From the NCBI GenBank assembly GCA_904066235.2, contig CAJFCV020000004.1, positions 2,170,001 to 2,234,000 of the forward strand: DNA of 64,000 nucleotides, written 5' to 3'. The DNA is from Bursaphelenchus xylophilus. Its lineage: Eukaryota; Nematoda; Chromadorea; Rhabditida; Aphelenchoididae. The position numbers and the translations under genes were made by a program. Positions 23,405 through 33,705 of this stretch are shown here, piece after piece. Numbering within the stretch: position 1 is the stretch's first letter; each line of letters opens with the position of its first letter. The notes under the pieces are model-generated. The model did no database searches, was not told where the DNA came from, and worked only from the letters and a program-made list of their open reading frames with translations.

Positions 23405-23840
23405 CGTTACAGACTCCTTTCAACGAGGTTCAACGTCAAATCCAAAGCCGAGAAAATTTTTGATTACAAATTTTTGGTTGCAACAGAATGCCAAGACTAG
23501 CAAAACTTGTTTGTTTTCGTGGTGGGACTCAAAAATCGTTGCGGACTTTGAGAATTTGAAAAGAACTGAATTCCGGATAAAGTCTAGGGGAAAAGAAGGA
23601 TAGTTTACCGACGAGAATTTTCAGTATAAACTCGGAATCGACCGATTTTTTCAAAAAATTTGGAAAAATGTCAAAAAAAGGTCAAGTAAATTCTCAGATT
23701 CGTGAATATGCAAATTTTTCGGAGAAGCGGACTTTATGCGCCATTCTGGAACAGGCTCATTCCATTCGACTGGTCACGGCGGCGTGCAGTTGCTTCACTG
23801 ACTCCTTTTGACCCCCGCGCGTTCACCTTCCACTGACATC
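23405..23840. promoter_or_regulatory. Bidirectional intergenic region between rpn-7 and the MSP-domain gene
   Basis: This 436-bp spacer separates two divergent start codons. It contains AT-rich runs and no element of the families described here. I see no clear TATA box. Its role as a shared promoter is inferred from geometry only. Confidence 0.4.
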
Positions 23841-25462
23841 ATGACTGACGCTGAAGCCAAGGTAAGAAGTATGGGGTTGTAGGTGGGTTTTTACTAGGGA
23901 GATCATAAGACGTTTGTATGAGATCAAAGTTTTGTTTTTGATGAGTTTTTGCTTTTATTGCTTTTTGTTTTTTTGAGTATTGCTATATGACTTTTGCTTT
24001 CCCAAATGCTTGCCAGTAAAGGTCTGTGTCACTGATGACATTCTTAGAGATCAAAATTTCCAAAAACTTCTCAAAAGCCCCTCGAAATCCCATTTGGCCT
24101 TGAAAACACCTTTCATCGTATAAAATGTCCAATTTCAGCCCCTGAAGCGTGTCCCACAACACGTCATGGTGTTCCCGGTCTCTTCTCGGCCCCAGGCCCG
24201 CCGCTTGGTGCTCCGCAATCCCACCGGCCGAGAGCTGGCCGTCAAGTTGGTGGCCACCTGCCCGAAGGCGTTGCAAATCGACGGACCCCATTTGATCATC
24301 GCGCCGAACGAATGGAATTCCACCAACATGGTCCTGGACGCGAACAAGGTGGCGGAACAGAGCGATCTGCAATTCCATTCGGTCTTGGTGTACTGTCGGC
24401 TGCGGTCCAAGTTCAGCGAGGTCGGATTGGCGGACTGGTTCAACGAGGAGGACAACGAGAACCCCATCAACTTGGCGTATTCGCTGAAGGTGGGTTTGGG
24501 GAGAGGTCAAACTGATGAGAGTAAGAAAGTCTTCCGAGAGCAAATTTTTTGTTTTGGGGCAAAAATTTTGACTTTTTTCGAGTTTCCTCCATTTTTCCTA
24601 GCTTTGAAAAATCTTACCTCTTTTTTGAGTTATACAGTGACGGACCTGATCCAGTGGCAAAAAACGTACCATTTTGCATCCGGGAAGTATCAAAAAATGT
24701 GGCAAAATGTCTCCTTCTACAACTTTGAAGAGCGCTTTTTAAAAATTGGAGTTTTCTCACTTGGAGAGGGAGGTATTTTGCCACATTTCTGATACCTCCC
24801 GGCTGCAAAATGGCACTTTTTTGCTTTTTTGAGCTCTTATACAGTAACGGGCCTGATCCAGTGACAAAGAACGTACCATTTTGCATTCGGGAAGTATCCA
24901 AAATGAAGCAAAATACCTCCCCGTCCAACTAAAAAAGCTTCGTTTTGAAGAGCGCTTTTTAAAAATTGGAGTTTTTTCACTTTGAAAGGGAGGTATTTTG
25001 CCACATTTCTGATACTTTTCGGATGCAAAATGGTACTTTTTTTGCCACTGGATCATGTCCGGCACTGTAATCTTGACTGAAAATTTTAATTTCCAGATCC
25101 ACCGCACCATCGATTTTGCGGCCCCGGACACTGTGGTCGACCTTCCAGGCAAGGCGTGTCTGGTCGAGCCAATCAACGCGCCCACTTTTGACTACGATCC
25201 CCGCGACGTGGCCGATTGCCTCACGGCCCGCGGCGTCGAGTCCGAGACCGCCACCGCCAACCAGCTCAGCGAGACGGACCTGTTGGCCTGTTGTCCCGAC
25301 TCGCTGGCCAAGACGGCCCTCGAGTTTGACGACGGCACCCGCACCGCCAGATGGATCGGCAGGGGATGCTGCGCGGTGAAAGCGTTGGACAGCCTCTACC
25401 CCGGAAGCGGCCAAGCCCTGCAGAAGAAGGTCGGCACTGTCTTCCCTTGCGGACAGGCCTGA
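23841..25462 (+). CDS. MSP-domain (major sperm protein fold) protein with a Cys-containing C-terminal extension
   Basis: Exons 23841-23861, 24139-24489 and 25097-25462 give 245 aa. Residues 8 to about 124 resemble an MSP domain: PQHVMVFPV, then LVLRNPTGRELAVKLVAT (the typical L-x-N-x-T/S strand with a following A-x-K), GPHLIIAPNE and a late FHSVLVYCRL strand. MSP-fold proteins in nematodes form sperm cytoskeletal fibres or act as VAP-type adaptors; which applies here is not visible. The C-terminal half (about 125-245) has no family I recognise. It has a paired-Cys motif LLACCPDS and ends VGTVFPCGQA. AATAAA lies at 25520-25525. Intron 2 holds two tandem family A elements, and intron 1 a half copy of the family B hairpin. 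The domain call rests on pattern recognition and needs a profile search. Confidence 0.78.
24108..24132. repeat. Family B half hairpin
   Basis: CTTTCATCGTATAAAATGTCC, one arm only, seven bases before exon 2 of the MSP-domain gene. Confidence 0.6.
24635..24828. mobile_element. Family A MITE, copy 7 (right end lost)
   Basis: CAGTGACGGACC left end; the right end breaks off after TGGCACTTTTTTGC. Immediately followed by copy 8 in the same orientation, in an intron of the MSP-domain gene. Confidence 0.75.
24842..25067. mobile_element. Family A MITE, copy 8
   Basis: CAGTAACGGGCC to GTCCGGCACTG. The sequence before it (TTTTTTGAGCTCTTATA) repeats that before copy 7 (TTTTTTGAGTTATA), which suggests a tandem duplication including the flank. 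Confidence 0.78.
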
Positions 25463-25587
25463 ACACGAGTGGAGTGCGCTGAAATTACTGTGGACGACGG
25501 GTTTACTGATTTTTGTTTGAATAAACGCAGAATTTTGCAATTCGTAAAATTGGCCGGGTGTTTTATAACGCAAATCAAGCTGCGGCT

Positions 25588-25713
25588 CTATTACTACGCC
25601 GTTCGCAAAGTCGCTGGAGTGATTTTGGCGAGGTACACTGTGCAAGAAAAGTCAGTTTGCGGGCGACAGTGCATGTCGCAAAAATCACTCTAGCGTCTTG
25701 GCGAACGGACTAG
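25588..25713. mobile_element. Family D palindromic element, copy 2
   Basis: Left GTTCGCAAAGTCGCTGGAGT and right ACTCTAGCGTCTTGGCGAAC form the TIR; the centre contains CACTGTGCA. Confidence 0.72.
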
Positions 25714-25714
25714 T

Positions 25715-25964
25715 ACAGTAAGCGCCCTGATCCAGTGGCAAAAAAGCGCCGTTTTGCATCCAGGAAGTATCAAAAATGTGGCAAAATGCTTCCCTCTGCA
25801 AGTGAAAAAACTCCGGTTTCAAAAGCGCGCCCGCTCTTTTTGTGAGGGGAGCCCTTCAAAACGAAGTTTTTTCACTTGAAGAGGGAAGCATTTTGCCACA
25901 TTTTTGATGCTTCCCGGATGCAAAATGGTACGTTTTTTGCTACTGGGTTAGGTCCCCCACTCTG
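25715..25964. mobile_element. Family A MITE, copy 9
   Basis: Begins immediately after family D copy 2 at its terminal ACTAGTA; long-stem subtype with the CGCGCCCGCTCTTTTTGTGAG loop. Confidence 0.8.
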
Positions 25965-26015
25965 TATACAATTCGAAACATACATGTTTGTTGAAGATTT
26001 TTGCTTTGCTACATG

Positions 26016-26266
26016 CAGTAGCGGACCTGATCCAGTGGCAAAAACGTTACCATTTTGCATCCGGGAAGTATCAAAAAATGTAGCAAAAAGCCTCCCTCTC
26101 CAATTGAAAAACTCCGCTTTCAAAGCGGGCCTTTTCTTTTTGTGAGGAAATCCCTTCAAAATGGAGTTTTTTAAATAGTTGGAGAGGGAGGCATTTGGCA
26201 ACATTTTTTGATACTTCCCGGATTCAAAATGGTACGTATTTTGCCACTGGATCAGGTCCATCACTG
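26016..26266. mobile_element. Family A MITE, copy 10
   Basis: CAGTAGCGGACC to GGTCCATCACTG, only about 50 bp from copy 9, in the spacer before the RIF1-tail gene. Confidence 0.8.
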
Positions 26267-26577
26267 TGCATACAATATGTATATTTTCCTTATCTCCAAC
26301 AAAATGTGTGACGAAGTATAAAACCGCCTACAAATCTAACAATTAGTGCAATTCTTCGTCATGAGAGCAAGTCTTGCCATTTTCAGAAAACAAGTGGCAT
26401 TTTCGCGACTTGGGAAAACCGCTGTTTGCACAACGAAATAAAGCGTCGAGCAGGGGTTTCCACCTGTCTGCGGTGTGGAATTATTGCGCTCATTGGACGT
26501 TATGCAACTCAAAGATTTACGGGGGAATTGCGTTTCGTATTCGAAAACTTTCTTTAAGTCAGAAATCGGCGTTGAAG

Positions 26578-28249
26578 ATGGAGCTCGCGGATCTTGTTTC
26601 CGGTGTGTTGTTGACAATTGTACTAATCCTATTGCTTCACATGGTGTGTAGGGAATACACAATGATTGTTTTTGCAGAGATCAAGGAGCTTTTATCTGCA
26701 CTAACTGAACATCAGCGTCTTTTAATTTTTAAAAGGGCTCTTGAAGTGATTGTTTTTTTGAGTTTTATACTCATATTCAGATTCCTTATTCTTGCCGTGA
26801 AGGCAGCGATCATGATGCCTCGGAGCATCTTGAGAAAGGAGGAAACTCCCAAAAGCCCTCGGCCCGATCGAAGGGTAACCTTCAGCGCTAAAAGCGATCG
26901 AAGATTTAGACTGGTAAAGCTTTTTGCGTTTATAGGGTGAACCTGATCCAGTGGCAAAAGACACACCATTTTTCATCCTGGAAGTATCAAAGAGAATGTG
27001 GCAAAATACCTCCCTCTCCAAGTGAAAAAAAACTCCGATTTCAAAAGCGCGCCCGCTCTTTTCGTGCCCTTCAAAACAAAGCTTTTTTCACTTGGAGAGG
27101 GGGGCATTTTGCCACATTTTTGATACTTCCCGGATGCAAAATGGTACGTTTTTTGCCACTGGATCAAGTGCCCACTGTATGTTGTACAAGGGGGCTCAGG
27201 TAGACCAGAATCTCTTATTTTTTAATCTGTATTCTTTGCCATAATTTCACCTCATTTGTCAGGGACTTTTTTTTGAAATTTGGGGTTTCCCATTAGCTTT
27301 GCCAGATCGTCAAATGAAAACTCTTTAATTCCAAGAATCCTGAAGGTATTTTGTCAAAAAATTGCAGGATCGAAAAATGAGAGCTAGATTTTTTAAATTG
27401 CTGACGAAAGAGATTCCTCTAGTCCACCTTATTCTAGATGATTTTTTGATTCAAAAACGGACCACTTTTTTGAGTGAAAGCTCTATTTTCAGCCCATTCC
27501 AGCCGACGACTGTATCGCGCCGGATTTGGTCTTTTGCAAAGACTCCATCACTCCGATGTGCAGGAGATTGGCTGTCAAGAAGGAGGAGGGAAGACGTCTG
27601 GGTAATCTATTGAAAAAAAGAAACGTCTGGACGATTGGCGATTTCGCCGGATTGTCCCCATCGGTCATCAAACAAGTCCCATTCATCAAGGAGCCGAAGC
27701 TGGAGAATGTGCACGACTTTTTGACGTCGTATGAACCGGTGAGCAATATTTTTACCGTAGAGTACCATTTGGAGATTTTGGTACAGTGACGGACCGATCC
27801 AGGGGCAAAAGAGTACCATTTTGCATCCGGGAAGTATCAAAAATGTGGCAAAATGCCTCCCTCTCTAAATGAAAAAACTCCGATTTCAAAAACGTCCTTT
27901 TTGTGATTCAAAGGGCGCCCTTCAAAACGAAGTTTTTTCACTTGGAGAGGGAAGCATTTTGCCGCATTTTTGATGCTTCCTGGATGCAAAATGGTACGTT
28001 TTTTGCCACTGGATCGGGTCCGTCACTGTATACTTTCAGTCGACAAGCGGTCCTTCTGAAGAGAAGCCGCCTGTACAGAGCACCCCCAGCGCAGACGAAA
28101 TGTCTCCGGCGAAGAGTGTTATTTGTTATCCTTCTATTCCCAAGTTGGAAAAATCTCCACTTTTTCCCGAATTTGAGATTCCTAGAACGAAGAAGGCGGA
28201 ATTGTTCAACATTTACCGGTGTAAAATCAAAACGAAATCTTATAGTTAA
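26578..28249 (+). CDS. Membrane-anchored RIF1 C-terminal-like protein with PP1 docking motifs
   Basis: Exons 26578-26913, 27493-27738 and 28040-28249 give 263 aa. Two hydrophobic helices (about residues 7-24 and 54-80) flank a short charged loop. Then come SILR (83-86), a SILK-type motif, and RRVTF (98-102), an RVxF motif; both are PP1-docking motifs and lie in the same order as in metazoan RIF1. Exon 2 matches the RIF1 C-terminal domain: LVFCKDSITPM, RLGNLLKKRNVWTIGDFAGL, SPSVIKQVPFIKEPKLENV. Exon 3 is a Ser/Pro-rich tail. RIF1 recruits PP1 to chromatin, but full-length RIF1 has a huge HEAT array, and the same-strand neighbour ends 1.1 kb upstream, leaving no room for it. A possible spliced-leader acceptor (AG near 26562) lies 15 bases before the ATG. 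A start at residue 79 or 80, without the membrane part, cannot be excluded. Both introns hold a family A element. Confidence 0.7.
26935..27178. mobile_element. Family A MITE, copy 11
   Basis: Starts 21 bp after the exon-1 donor of the RIF1-tail gene; the left end is degenerate (GGTGAACCTGATCC), the right end ends CCCACTG. Confidence 0.78.
27784..28028. mobile_element. Family A MITE, copy 12
   Basis: CAGTGACGGACC to GGTCCGTCACTG with TA on both sides; ends only 11 bp before exon 3 of the RIF1-tail gene and fills most of that intron. Confidence 0.85.
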
Positions 28250-28313
28250 AAGTTGATTGTTTTTATTTACATATAAATTATAAACAAATCAAACAGATAA
28301 TTATCACTAAAAT

Positions 28314-29044
28314 TCATTCGCTGGACCAAACATTTTGCTGTCGAATGTTTCGCTTTTCCTCCTCTGTCAGATCGTCGGGCAGTCCCAGCAAAGCTCGAAT
28401 CTCCTCCGGTGTTCGTCCTTTTAGCATTCCAGCAACGGCTTGGCAAGTGTAGATGTACAATGAAGGGATGTCGAGATAAGTGGCGGCCAACAGAACCTGC
28501 TCAAGATCTTCAATGGGCTGCTCGAAGAACTTCTTCTGGAACTCGGTATAGCTGAACCATCTTCGCTCTCGTGTGTGAGGATCCACTTGGATCTCGGGCT
28601 CTGGTTGTCCTGAAACAAGACTAGTTGTTTAGCCCACGGCGGGGCCAGACTTCAGAACCCAAAATCTTTTCTTGACCAAACATTAGGTAAATAAAAACAT
28701 AAACCACCCAGAAAGGGTTTCAAAATCTCGAAAAAAACTTTATAGAGTTTACGTATTTTCAACTCTCCTCTCTGAGTCAACACTTTGTCCTAAATACCAA
28801 GGAAATACATGAAATACTTACCCTTATGCTCCGTGCACCATTCCAAAACTTTTTCAAAAGTTTTCCCATCGATCCGACCCACTTGAAATTCGCGAGATTG
28901 AGAGAACTCTGCAAAGTTGTTGGAGAACATCGTATCGAACACTTTGCTCTGCCTCATGACATCTAAAGGCACCACGAATTGTTTTTTATCGCTTGTGATA
29001 ACAATAACATCCGTAGGTTCGCTAGAAGTGCCTTCCGTCGACAT
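28314..29044 (-). CDS. SKP1-family SCF ubiquitin ligase adaptor (skr-type)
   Basis: Exons 29044-28822 and 28609-28314 give 172 aa. The N-terminal half is the BTB/POZ-like fold of SKP1 (VIVITSDKKQFVVPLDVMRQSKVF). The C-terminal half carries the F-box-binding helices: VLLAATYLDIPSLYIYTCQA, VAGMLKGRTPEEIRALLGL and DDLTEEEKRNIRQQNVW, matching the canonical SKP1 ending. The protein links CUL1 to F-box proteins. An upstream in-frame ATG at 29203 would add a Cys-rich extension not found in SKP1, so 29044 was chosen. The stop is 64 bp from the convergent stop at 28249. A TTTATT at 28262-28267 (AATAAA on this strand) lies about 47 bp past the stop. Nematodes carry many SKP1 paralogues, so a one-to-one name is not given. 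Confidence 0.95.
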
Positions 29045-29420
29045 AATGGGGAAAAATTTTGCCTTGGCAACGAACAAACGGCTCTTAGCAGTAGATTGGA
29101 CAAGCTTCAAAAAAGACAAACAATTGCTGCAAAAGTAATATTTATCAAGGCAACACTTGACATGAACAAGATGGCTTGGGTCAAGTCTGACTCTAGGTAA
29201 CAAAATGTTTTATTTTTGGGCAAACTCGTGCGTCGTTGTGAAAGCTTTGTCCCTCCATTCATTGATCAATAAATTCATGTTGACGAGCTATGTTTACGGT
29301 ATATATTCGTTTTTTTTTATTTTTTTTATGGTTTAGATCGGCTTCATCCAACATCAATGGGATTTTGACGGTTTTTTCCACAAACAAATCCAGTAGAATG
29401 TCTCGTAATTCTTCAATTTG

Positions 29421-30437
29421 TTATAGAACTTTGTTCCTGGTGCACAGTACGTCGCTCTTATTGAGTTTTTGAAGATTTTTACGAAGTATGGCGCCTAAAT
29501 TTACATTTACTATACTAGCAGCTCTTACTCTGTCTAAAACTTTGTCGTATTCCGCAGATGTTAGCTGAGCGCCTCTGAGAACTTGCTCATTGATTATTTG
29601 CATCTCCACGAGAGTTAATCCAGCATTTTCGGCATGCGCGAAGGGTTGTTCTTTCTGAAAATAGATCAGACCTCATCAATGATGTAAATAGGGTTAGAAA
29701 GAAGGAAAATTAGTTTCTAAATAGGTATATTACCTTGTAAGCTCTTCGTAGATCCGCCCAGCATAGATGTCCTCCGGGTTTGAGCACTCTGTACGCCTCA
29801 GCGAAGAATTTTCGCGGATTCGAGTATAGATGGCTGCTCTCAATGTTGAGTACAATGTCAAATGAGTTTGATTTGAACGGAAGAGCTTCAGCATTCCCCT
29901 GAAATTGAATGGTTGTTGTTTTTATTCATCCATGAAGCTGATTTCGTCTCAAATTTTGTTCCTTTGGACATTGTTTTAGCTTAGACGGCCACTTACTTGA
30001 ACGATCGTTGGATTCTCATTCGTTGAGGGCCATTTGTCGATTCCTTTGATCTCATCCAGGTCAGGATGGACTCTGGAAAAGTTAGGCGAGGAAATTTGTT
30101 TTTGTTATTTTTTTTCTTACTTCTGAATCCATCTAATCCCTCCACCAACTCCGCAGCCGACTTCTAGCAAACTCTTTCCGTTGAAATCATTGTAATAAGG
30201 CAGCTTGGCCAACGTTCTTTCATACAGTTCACAATGAGCTCGCTGTCCAGCATTTCCAACGGCAAATCCCATGGTTTTGAGACTTTCTTCGCCAGCTACT
30301 GGGCAATAACCAAGATTAAGGAAATTGATTCCTAACTTAGAACTGACAAGTTTGACGAGTGGATAGAGTACAATTCTGTCGAAGACATAGTAATACAATC
30401 GGGTTAGTAGGGACGAAAATTTTGAGAATATTTGCAT
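29421..30437 (-). CDS. SAM-dependent methyltransferase (Methyltransf_11-like)
   Basis: Exons 30437-30121, 30072-29997, 29898-29734 and 29654-29421 give 263 aa. SAM-binding motif I is SLLEVGCGVGGG (about residues 89-100). The acidic motif after strand 2 is IKGIDKWP. The motif after strand 4 is SFDIVLNIESSHLY, and the post-motif helix FFAEAYRVLKPGGHLCWADL is typical of class I small-molecule methyltransferases. The N-terminus (about 1-35) is aromatic and hydrophobic and could be a membrane-association segment. The pattern resembles sterol or polyketide-type C/O-methyltransferases, but the substrate cannot be told from sequence. The gene is 199 bp head to head with TMA7 and 376 bp upstream of SKP1 on the same strand, so co-transcription with SKP1 is possible but unproven. 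Confidence 0.85.
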
Positions 30438-30635
30438 TTCCCAGTCTTATGACCAAGTGCAATATCCAAACTTCAATTTGTATTGTTTTTGAAACAGTCT
30501 ATGTTTCTTTCAGTTGATAGAATTGCTCTTTATGGCCCTTGTCGGGTATGTAACGTCCGCGAAAATTGCCTTCGATTTATTATGTTTCCGTATCATCGCA
30601 TTGCACTGTCATACTAGGCTAATTGCAGAATCACA

Positions 30636-30872
30636 ATGTCCGGACGTCAAGGAGGAAAACTGAAGCCTCTGAAGCAAGGCAAGAAGGGAGAGAAGGTGTT
30701 AACAGAAGTAAGTGTTGTCTTTTCATTATCTTATTGTCTTGATTTTTAGGAAGACCTTGATTTCAAAAAGAAGCAGCTAGAAGAACAGAAGAAGATGAAG
30801 GAGGCTGCTGCAGCGGCCGCGAAGAAGGGTCCTATGGGTGGTGCTGGCATCAAGAAGTCAGGAAAGAAGTAA
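30636..30872 (+). CDS. TMA7 (translation machinery-associated protein 7, CCDC72)
   Basis: Exons 30636-30707 and 30750-30872 encode 64 aa, the same length as human TMA7. The start MSGRQGGKLKPLKQ, the Glu/Lys-rich centre and the end GIKKSGKK are diagnostic. The protein is ribosome-associated and of unclear mechanism. An AG ending near 30628 after a pyrimidine/AT stretch lies just before the ATG and fits a spliced-leader acceptor. AATAAA lies at 30920-30925. The gene is followed after 300 bp by TXNDC9 on the same strand, a spacing that fits a nematode operon. Confidence 0.94.
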
Positions 30873-31172
30873 TCGTGCTTATCGTTTCATCCAGTCCTTG
30901 TTTTATTTGTATCTTTTTGAATAAATTGCATTTCTGCATTGATGACTCGCGATGATCTGAATGGTTGTATATAACTGTATATTTTTGCAGTAGCAGGTTA
31001 CTGAAGTGTACAGAGCGTTATGGAGTTAGAGTATCTCGAATGGTTGCATTCTTTTTACTGGTCGATAAATGACTTGGAGCGAAGAATTGCAATGCCAAAC
31101 AATGTTTGGCATTCCGCACCAACTGTTTTCTTTGCCGCTTTTGTAGAATTTTGCCAATAAATTTTCCTCAAA

Positions 31173-32241
31173 ATGACGGAACAACTTGCTGCCCATCTTC
31201 TCAACGCTGCCAAGGTAGTTGAACAGAAGCTTGATGCTGAATTGGACCGCCTGGATCAACTGGATGATGATGAAATGGAAGAGATCCGTAGGAAGCGTTT
31301 GGCGGAGCTGAGGAAAGCGCAGGATAAGAAGGCGGTGAGTAGTTTTTGATGCTTGTTGAAATTTAGAGACTTCTGAGAAGAGAACGGCGTTTTTCTCCTT
31401 GTTTTTTATGATCCTTGATGCTAGGAATGGTCAGAGGGAAAACTGTTAGAATATAAGGGTGAAGTGAAGGAAGAGCGGGTGTTTCGGATCTTATGAATGG
31501 AGAATGCCCTTCCATCACTTTGAGACTAAAATTTAACCCAATTGGGCCAATGTTCATTTTTCCTTCATCAATTTTCTCTCAATAACTTTTGGTATCAAGG
31601 ATAATATAAATTCCGTCCATTTTTTCAGGAACTGGTCAGCAGTGGACATGGTAAATTGACAGAACTTGGAAATGAACGTGATTTCTTCGAGGCACGAAAG
31701 AAAACCAGCAAAATGGTCTGTTATTTCTATGGGCAACAAACCGAGAAGCATCAAGCTGTGGAGAAGGTCTTGAATAACCTAGCTCAGCAGCATTTCTTTA
31801 CTCGATTTACTTGTCTTAATGCTGAAAGAGTAAGTTAATGATGTTTCAGTGTGATTTTGGCTTGAAAGAATTGTTTTTTGATGATTTTTGTTATAATTTA
31901 TATTACACTTGGTCAATTAAATTTTTTTGCCGGTTTATAATTTCTTTTGCTTTCAGAGCCCGTTCCTGGTGGAAAGATTGAACCTAAAGATCTTTCCGGT
32001 CATTGCCGTCATCACCGGCGACAAAGTTGGGGATTATATTCGACTGGCCGATAAGCTGAACGATACCGTGGAAAGTTTGGAGCATTACATTGAGACCCGC
32101 CTGTTCGAAGCTGGTGTAATTACAGAGTGTCGAAGTCAACCTCCGAAGCAGCAGAAATCCAAGACAATATTTGGAATGGCACCACTGAAACGAGGCATCC
32201 GGGGTGGGCGCCATGATGAGAGCGACGATGAGGATTATTGA
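31173..32241 (+). CDS. TXNDC9 (thioredoxin-domain protein 9 / phosducin-like 3 family)
   Basis: Exons 31173-31334, 31629-31829 and 31957-32241 give 215 aa (human 226). An acidic coiled-coil N-terminus is followed by SSGHGKLTELGNERDFFEA, matching the TXNDC9 signature before its thioredoxin fold. The fold continues with VCYFYGQQTEKHQAVEK, SPFLVERLNLKIFPVIAVI and the family end ETLEWRL-like ESLEHYIETRLFEAGVI. As in the whole family the redox CxxC is absent, so it is not an oxidoreductase. TXNDC9 is a co-chaperone that binds the CCT/TRiC chaperonin and affects tubulin and actin folding. The C-terminal tail is basic, then acidic. It is likely the second gene of a unit with TMA7. Confidence 0.93.
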
Positions 32242-32821
32242 TGTTTTGAAGATAAATTAAAGTAATGTTTTATGTAATTTGAGATAATTTGAATAACTGA
32301 AGGTCTTAAAAGTCTGTTAGGGTTGAATCATACGAAAATTTGTTAAAATTTGGCAGGATTGACCTGATTTTAGACAAGTTGTCTCATTTTTTGCTTAAAT
32401 TGCTGTTTTTAAAGTGTCTTGCTAAACAAACGGCTTAAAATGAATATTTATTATAACAACATCATGTTCTCATTATTGAATCTACTTTTTATCCAATTTT
32501 GCGTCACTTTTTTTTTTAAAATCCGTCCAATTTGATACTCAAATCCCGTTTTTGAGGTGTTACAATACTTTTTGCCCAATGAATTGAGCGTTTTACAATA
32601 AATTAAGGTGTGTTGACCATACTTAATAGAATTCTTATCAAAATTTTGGTTATAATTACAATTTAGATCAAATTTTTATGAAAAATTGAGAATGTTTTCT
32701 CAATTTTTGACCCTTTTTCCCGTCCGAAAATGGATTAAATTTTCGTTTGTCCCGTTAAATGCGTTTTTTTATTACCTCAGGCCACGAATCCACTAATTGG
32801 CTTTGACTTTTCGGCCCAAAA
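32242..32821. other. Intergenic, 3' of TXNDC9
   Basis: AT-rich sequence with no exon-like stretch. A GATAAATTAAAG lies 13 bp after the TXNDC9 stop and may serve as the poly(A) signal. Confidence 0.4.
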
Positions 32822-32867
32822 TGGATAGGATTAGGACGTCTGAGAAATAGGAGAGAAATGGTTTTTT

Positions 32868-33705
32868 TTGACGAGGAAAGTACTGCTATGTGGTATGGAG
32901 TTACAGGCCGAGATATATATCAAAAAAAATCGCAGAATTTCCTGATTCAGAATATGTAAAAATTAGCTGCCCAATTTTGGTTTGTAAGGGCGAAAAAACC
33001 GTTAGAACTGTTCTCGCAACACCACGCAAATGCCTTTTTGACCACGTTTTTACCAATTCAAAAGCTTTGTTTGGAGCTAAAGTAAACCCTGACATCTTGA
33101 CAAGCCTTAAAATATCAAATTGGATAGGATTAGGACGTCTGAGAAATAGGAGAGAAATGGTTTTTTTTGACGAGGAAAGTACTGCTATGTGGTATGGAGT
33201 TACAGGCCGAGATATATATCAAAAAAAATCGCAGAATTTCCTGATTCAGAATATGTAAAAATTAGCTGCCCAATTTTGGTTTGTAAGGGCGAAAAAACCG
33301 TTAGAACTGTTCTCGCAACACCACGCAAATGCCTTTTTGACCAAGTTTTTACCATTTCAAAAGTTTTGTTTGAGCTAAACTAAACCCTGGAATCTTGACA
33401 AGCCTTACAATATCAAATTTGATTGATACTACACCTAGTTCCAGTGTAAAAAGGAACGTGATATTTTAAGGCTTGTGAAGATGCCAGAGTTAACTTTAGC
33501 TCAAAACAAAATTTTTGAATTAGTAAATACTTGGTTAAAAGGCATTTGCATGGTGTTGCGAGAAAAGTTCTGAGGGGTTTTTCGCCCTTACAAACCGAAA
33601 TTGGGCAGCTAATTTTTGCATATTCTGAATCAGAAAAATTTTCCGATTTTTTTTGATATTGTCTCGACCTGTAACTCCATACCCCATAGAAGTACTTTTA
33701 TTGTG
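32868..33705. mobile_element. Family C fold-back, copy 3, with a tandemly duplicated left arm
   Basis: The left arm with part of its flank is present twice (unit 299 bp: 32822-33120 and 33121 to about 33419); a single right arm ends CCCATAGAAGTACTTTTATT near 33705. Confidence 0.82.

Noticed and set aside
24490..24792. Extension of the MSP-domain frame past 24489
   Set aside because: It reads through a good GT donor into intronic family A sequence; splicing to 25097 restores a conserved-looking frame.
26374..26577. N-terminal extension of the RIF1-tail protein
   Set aside because: The upstream in-frame residues have no family resemblance, and an acceptor-like site lies just before 26578.
29044..29203. 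Longer SKP1 starting at 29203
   Set aside because: The added residues are not found in SKP1 proteins; the ATG at 29044 gives the usual N-terminus.
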